The notes under the pieces: model-generated
What the model saw: only the letters and a program-made list of their open reading frames with translations
The model's database searches: none
Told to the model about the DNA's origin: nothing
In this document: in pieces, positions 61,801-64,000 of the stretch
Layout: each line of letters opens with the position of its first letter
Position numbering within the stretch: position 1 is the stretch's first letter
DNA from: Uranotaenia lowii
Taxonomy: Eukaryota > Arthropoda > Insecta > Diptera > Culicidae
Direction of reading: 5' to 3'
Length of the DNA: 64,000 nt
Assembly (NCBI RefSeq): GCF_029784155.1
Contig: NC_073692.1
Location: 280,058,589-280,122,588, forward strand
Program-made: the position numbers and the translations under genes

Positions 61801-64000
61801 CGCGATCATACACAAACCGATCGATGATAGAACCAAATGGCTTAATTCAAGCTCCGTCCCTTTAAAATCGTTAATCTTAAATCCCATTATCCATTTAAAA
61901 CAAAAGTTCATTTGTCCTATACCACACACACACGAATCATCAACGAAATATTTATAACATTTATTCAGAAGAAGGTATGACTTAATGTAGAACGGACTAA
62001 ACAGAAATTACGGACATATTGCGAACAAAAATATATACAAGTTCAAGAAATGGAAAAACGTTGAGTTTTTAATAAGTGCCTAATCGACGAAGACGATGAC
62101 TATTATTACAATGCTGAAACATACACAGTAAAAACAAAAAAAAAACAATCTTACGAACTCAGATACGCTAATGACGATGACACCAAGCACACGGACAAAT
62201 ACACATACACACACACTAGACATGTACTTAATCATCCAGTCACAATCTGAAGGGAGAAGAAAATGAACCGAGGAGTAATTTCACAAGAAAGCTAGAAAGG
62301 ATACCCCTACAAGAGAGAGAAAGTAAGGAAACTGTTCATCAATGGAATCCTACAATTTAAGACACATCATAACGATTCTGATTGAATTGAATACAATCAA
62401 ACGGTTAATTTAACGGTGAGATTTGACACCCTTAGTTGTGTTTTTAGAAATATGTGGCAGTAACGAGACGCTACTATACTGTAAAAAAAAACTATACTCT
62501 ACTGTACGATTTGCTACTATTATAGATACTTGTACTACTTTTATCACAACTACCTAGTGTTAGAACGGAAAAAGAAGTGTGAAACGCAATTCTAAGTCAG
62601 ATCTCCCGTTACGTGTTTATTTGTTTCCTATGTTTGGCACCGTGCAGTATTGTGGTGTTCTCGTGTATTCAAAGAAAAGTTTACAACAAAACGATATAAT
62701 TATTATAACGAGAAGAAAAAAAAATACAATTCAACTACTCTATCGTTACCGAAATAAATAAACTTAAAACATTATATATATAGCACTTGGGTTCAAAATC
62801 CGTACGTCATCATCATAGAGAGTGGAATTTAAGCTGTAGGTTTTACGAAGAATAGGAATTATTTTCAAATATCGGTATGAAAAGAAAATCACACAATAAT
62901 GGAATGTGACTATTTTAAATAAAAACAAAAAAAGATTAACCTAGGCGACAATGAAAATCATATTGGAAGATATAGGCAGTATTTGTACTTCGAAACTTAC
63001 ACTAAAACAGAAAACGAAACTTGTAATTGAAGAAACATTATGAAAATTGTCAACAAACCTATTAATTAATACCATATTATTGATATATAGCATTAAAATA
63101 TTACTATACCATTAGTTTATATTACTAAAAAAGAGAAAATGCATGTAATAAAAGTAATTGTTTACATTTCAATGAAACACAAACGCCAGTATTATTTGAC
63201 ATTTGGTTTGGTTTCGTGCCGCAAGTGCTGTTACCTCGGTTATCTCTCTATATTTTCAATCATTCGAAAGGTTTTTCCGGATGAAAGTGTGGCTTGTAAA
63301 TAGAATTGAACCTCATCGTATATCGCTGCTCTCTATCTTTCTCTCTCGTAAAATATCTATCTTAAACTCATGCTCTGTATTTCCTTTCTCTCTTTGTCAG
63401 TTTTTTTTTTCTTTTTCTAAAACCCACTTATTCACCGACAAGTTCTACGACTTTGGGGTGAATCGCCATTACTATTTCCCATACTCCTGTCAACTGTCAA
63501 ACTTTTTATTGTTTAGTTTCTCTATATTGCGAACTAGTTTTCTACGTACTCAGACATTAGTCATAAATTTATAAACAACGTTCGTTACTGTCTTGCATCT
63601 TCAAGTTTAAAAAAGGCATACATTTTGTCAAAAATTGTTCTTAGTATTAGATTGATTAGGGTTTAACCATTTAGAGGAAAGATCCAAATTCAGTGCACAA
63701 ATACCTTCACATCAAACTGAATGAAACAAATACACAAACAAAAAAACAACACTTTCACTTCAACATTCATTGAAGTCTGTACAAAGCTATCCAACAAACA
63801 TAAAACCAAATTGCTTTATAAACGGCTTTCCTTAAAAAAAACCGGTGAAAGGAGCAACACAAGCCACATATTAAACACATTTTAATTCGAAACCAGAACA
63901 ATAAATAAGCAACATAAACAATGCTCTACACCACATCAGCCCATCTTTTTGCAGCTTACCAACTACAACCGTAGGCTTCATAAGTATTTTGCCTTTTGCC
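58851..64000 (+). other. downstream region, no intact gene seen
   Basis: AT-rich sequence that may be distal mbl 3' UTR or intergenic. Apart from the transposase remnant at 59.4-60.1 kb it shows no domain-bearing frame. 60.6-61.6 kb is a little GC-richer. 62.0-64.0 kb again looks UTR-like (A-rich, AATAAA near 62753 and 63147, TGTAAATA near 63295). No tRNA, rRNA or second gene is supported. Confidence 0.45.
59370..60090 (+). pseudogene. heavily decayed Tc1/mariner-like transposase remnant
   Basis: In shifting frames the translation gives pieces such as LTNEQGQLDFYKVKKLRTGKI, a helix-turn-helix-like start, then WTDSGEIF, then KFVITSTKLK and WFIDGANGAQK, the last reminiscent of the 'QDGA..H' second catalytic block of Tc1-like enzymes. 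Many stops and frameshifts interrupt it and no TIRs were located. The assignment is by resemblance only. Confidence 0.35.

Overview
The window reads as the 3' two thirds of one large animal gene on the + strand: muscleblind (mbl/MBNL), the CCCH zinc-finger RNA-binding splicing regulator. The rest is intron, 3' untranslated sequence and transposon debris. The host is almost certainly a dipteran and probably a mosquito. The zinc-finger exons read like insect Mbl, the introns are AT-rich and tens of kilobases long, and a DD37E Tc1/mariner element and tRNA-derived SINEs of a mosquito-like type sit in them. No prokaryotic gene organisation is present. The species cannot be named from sequence alone.

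Gene layout (all +). The first coding exon, with the start codon, ZnF1 and the first cysteine of ZnF2, is not in the window and must lie upstream. The coding pieces found are: ZnF2 exon 15058-15228; a candidate Asn/Thr-rich cassette exon 22599-22949; linker exon 31673-31864; the ZnF3-ZnF4 exon 42715-42930; an Ala/Pro-rich exon 48759-49025; a 42-nt microexon 51839-51880; and the terminal exon 52519-53874 with the stop codon. Every internal piece is a multiple of three and starts and ends in phase 0, so any of them can be skipped without changing frame. A long AT-rich 3' region with several AATAAA signals follows the stop.

Intron content. 1-15057 holds a 13-bp minisatellite of about 120 copies (1517-3100), two related copies of a roughly 1-kb TIR element (6439-7509 and 8106-9081), a 12-bp AT array, and a hAT-like element with another MITE nested in it (12031-13562). 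15229-31672 holds a foldback element, several MITEs, a nearly intact DD37E mariner with one in-frame stop (24781-26055), an older mariner remnant beside it, and a 3-kb TIR-bounded composite with a GC-rich island. 31865-42714 holds two tRNA-derived SINE heads and hAT-like and TTAA-type MITEs. The downstream introns hold foldback MITEs at 47.6 and 50.1 kb. No RNA virus, CRISPR or bacterial system was seen.

The Mbl exons act together as one nuclear and cytoplasmic RNA-binding protein: tandem CCCH fingers bind YGCY-type RNA, and the low-complexity linkers and C terminus are the alternatively spliced part. All the coding calls are from reading the sequence; no alignment or transcript evidence was available.
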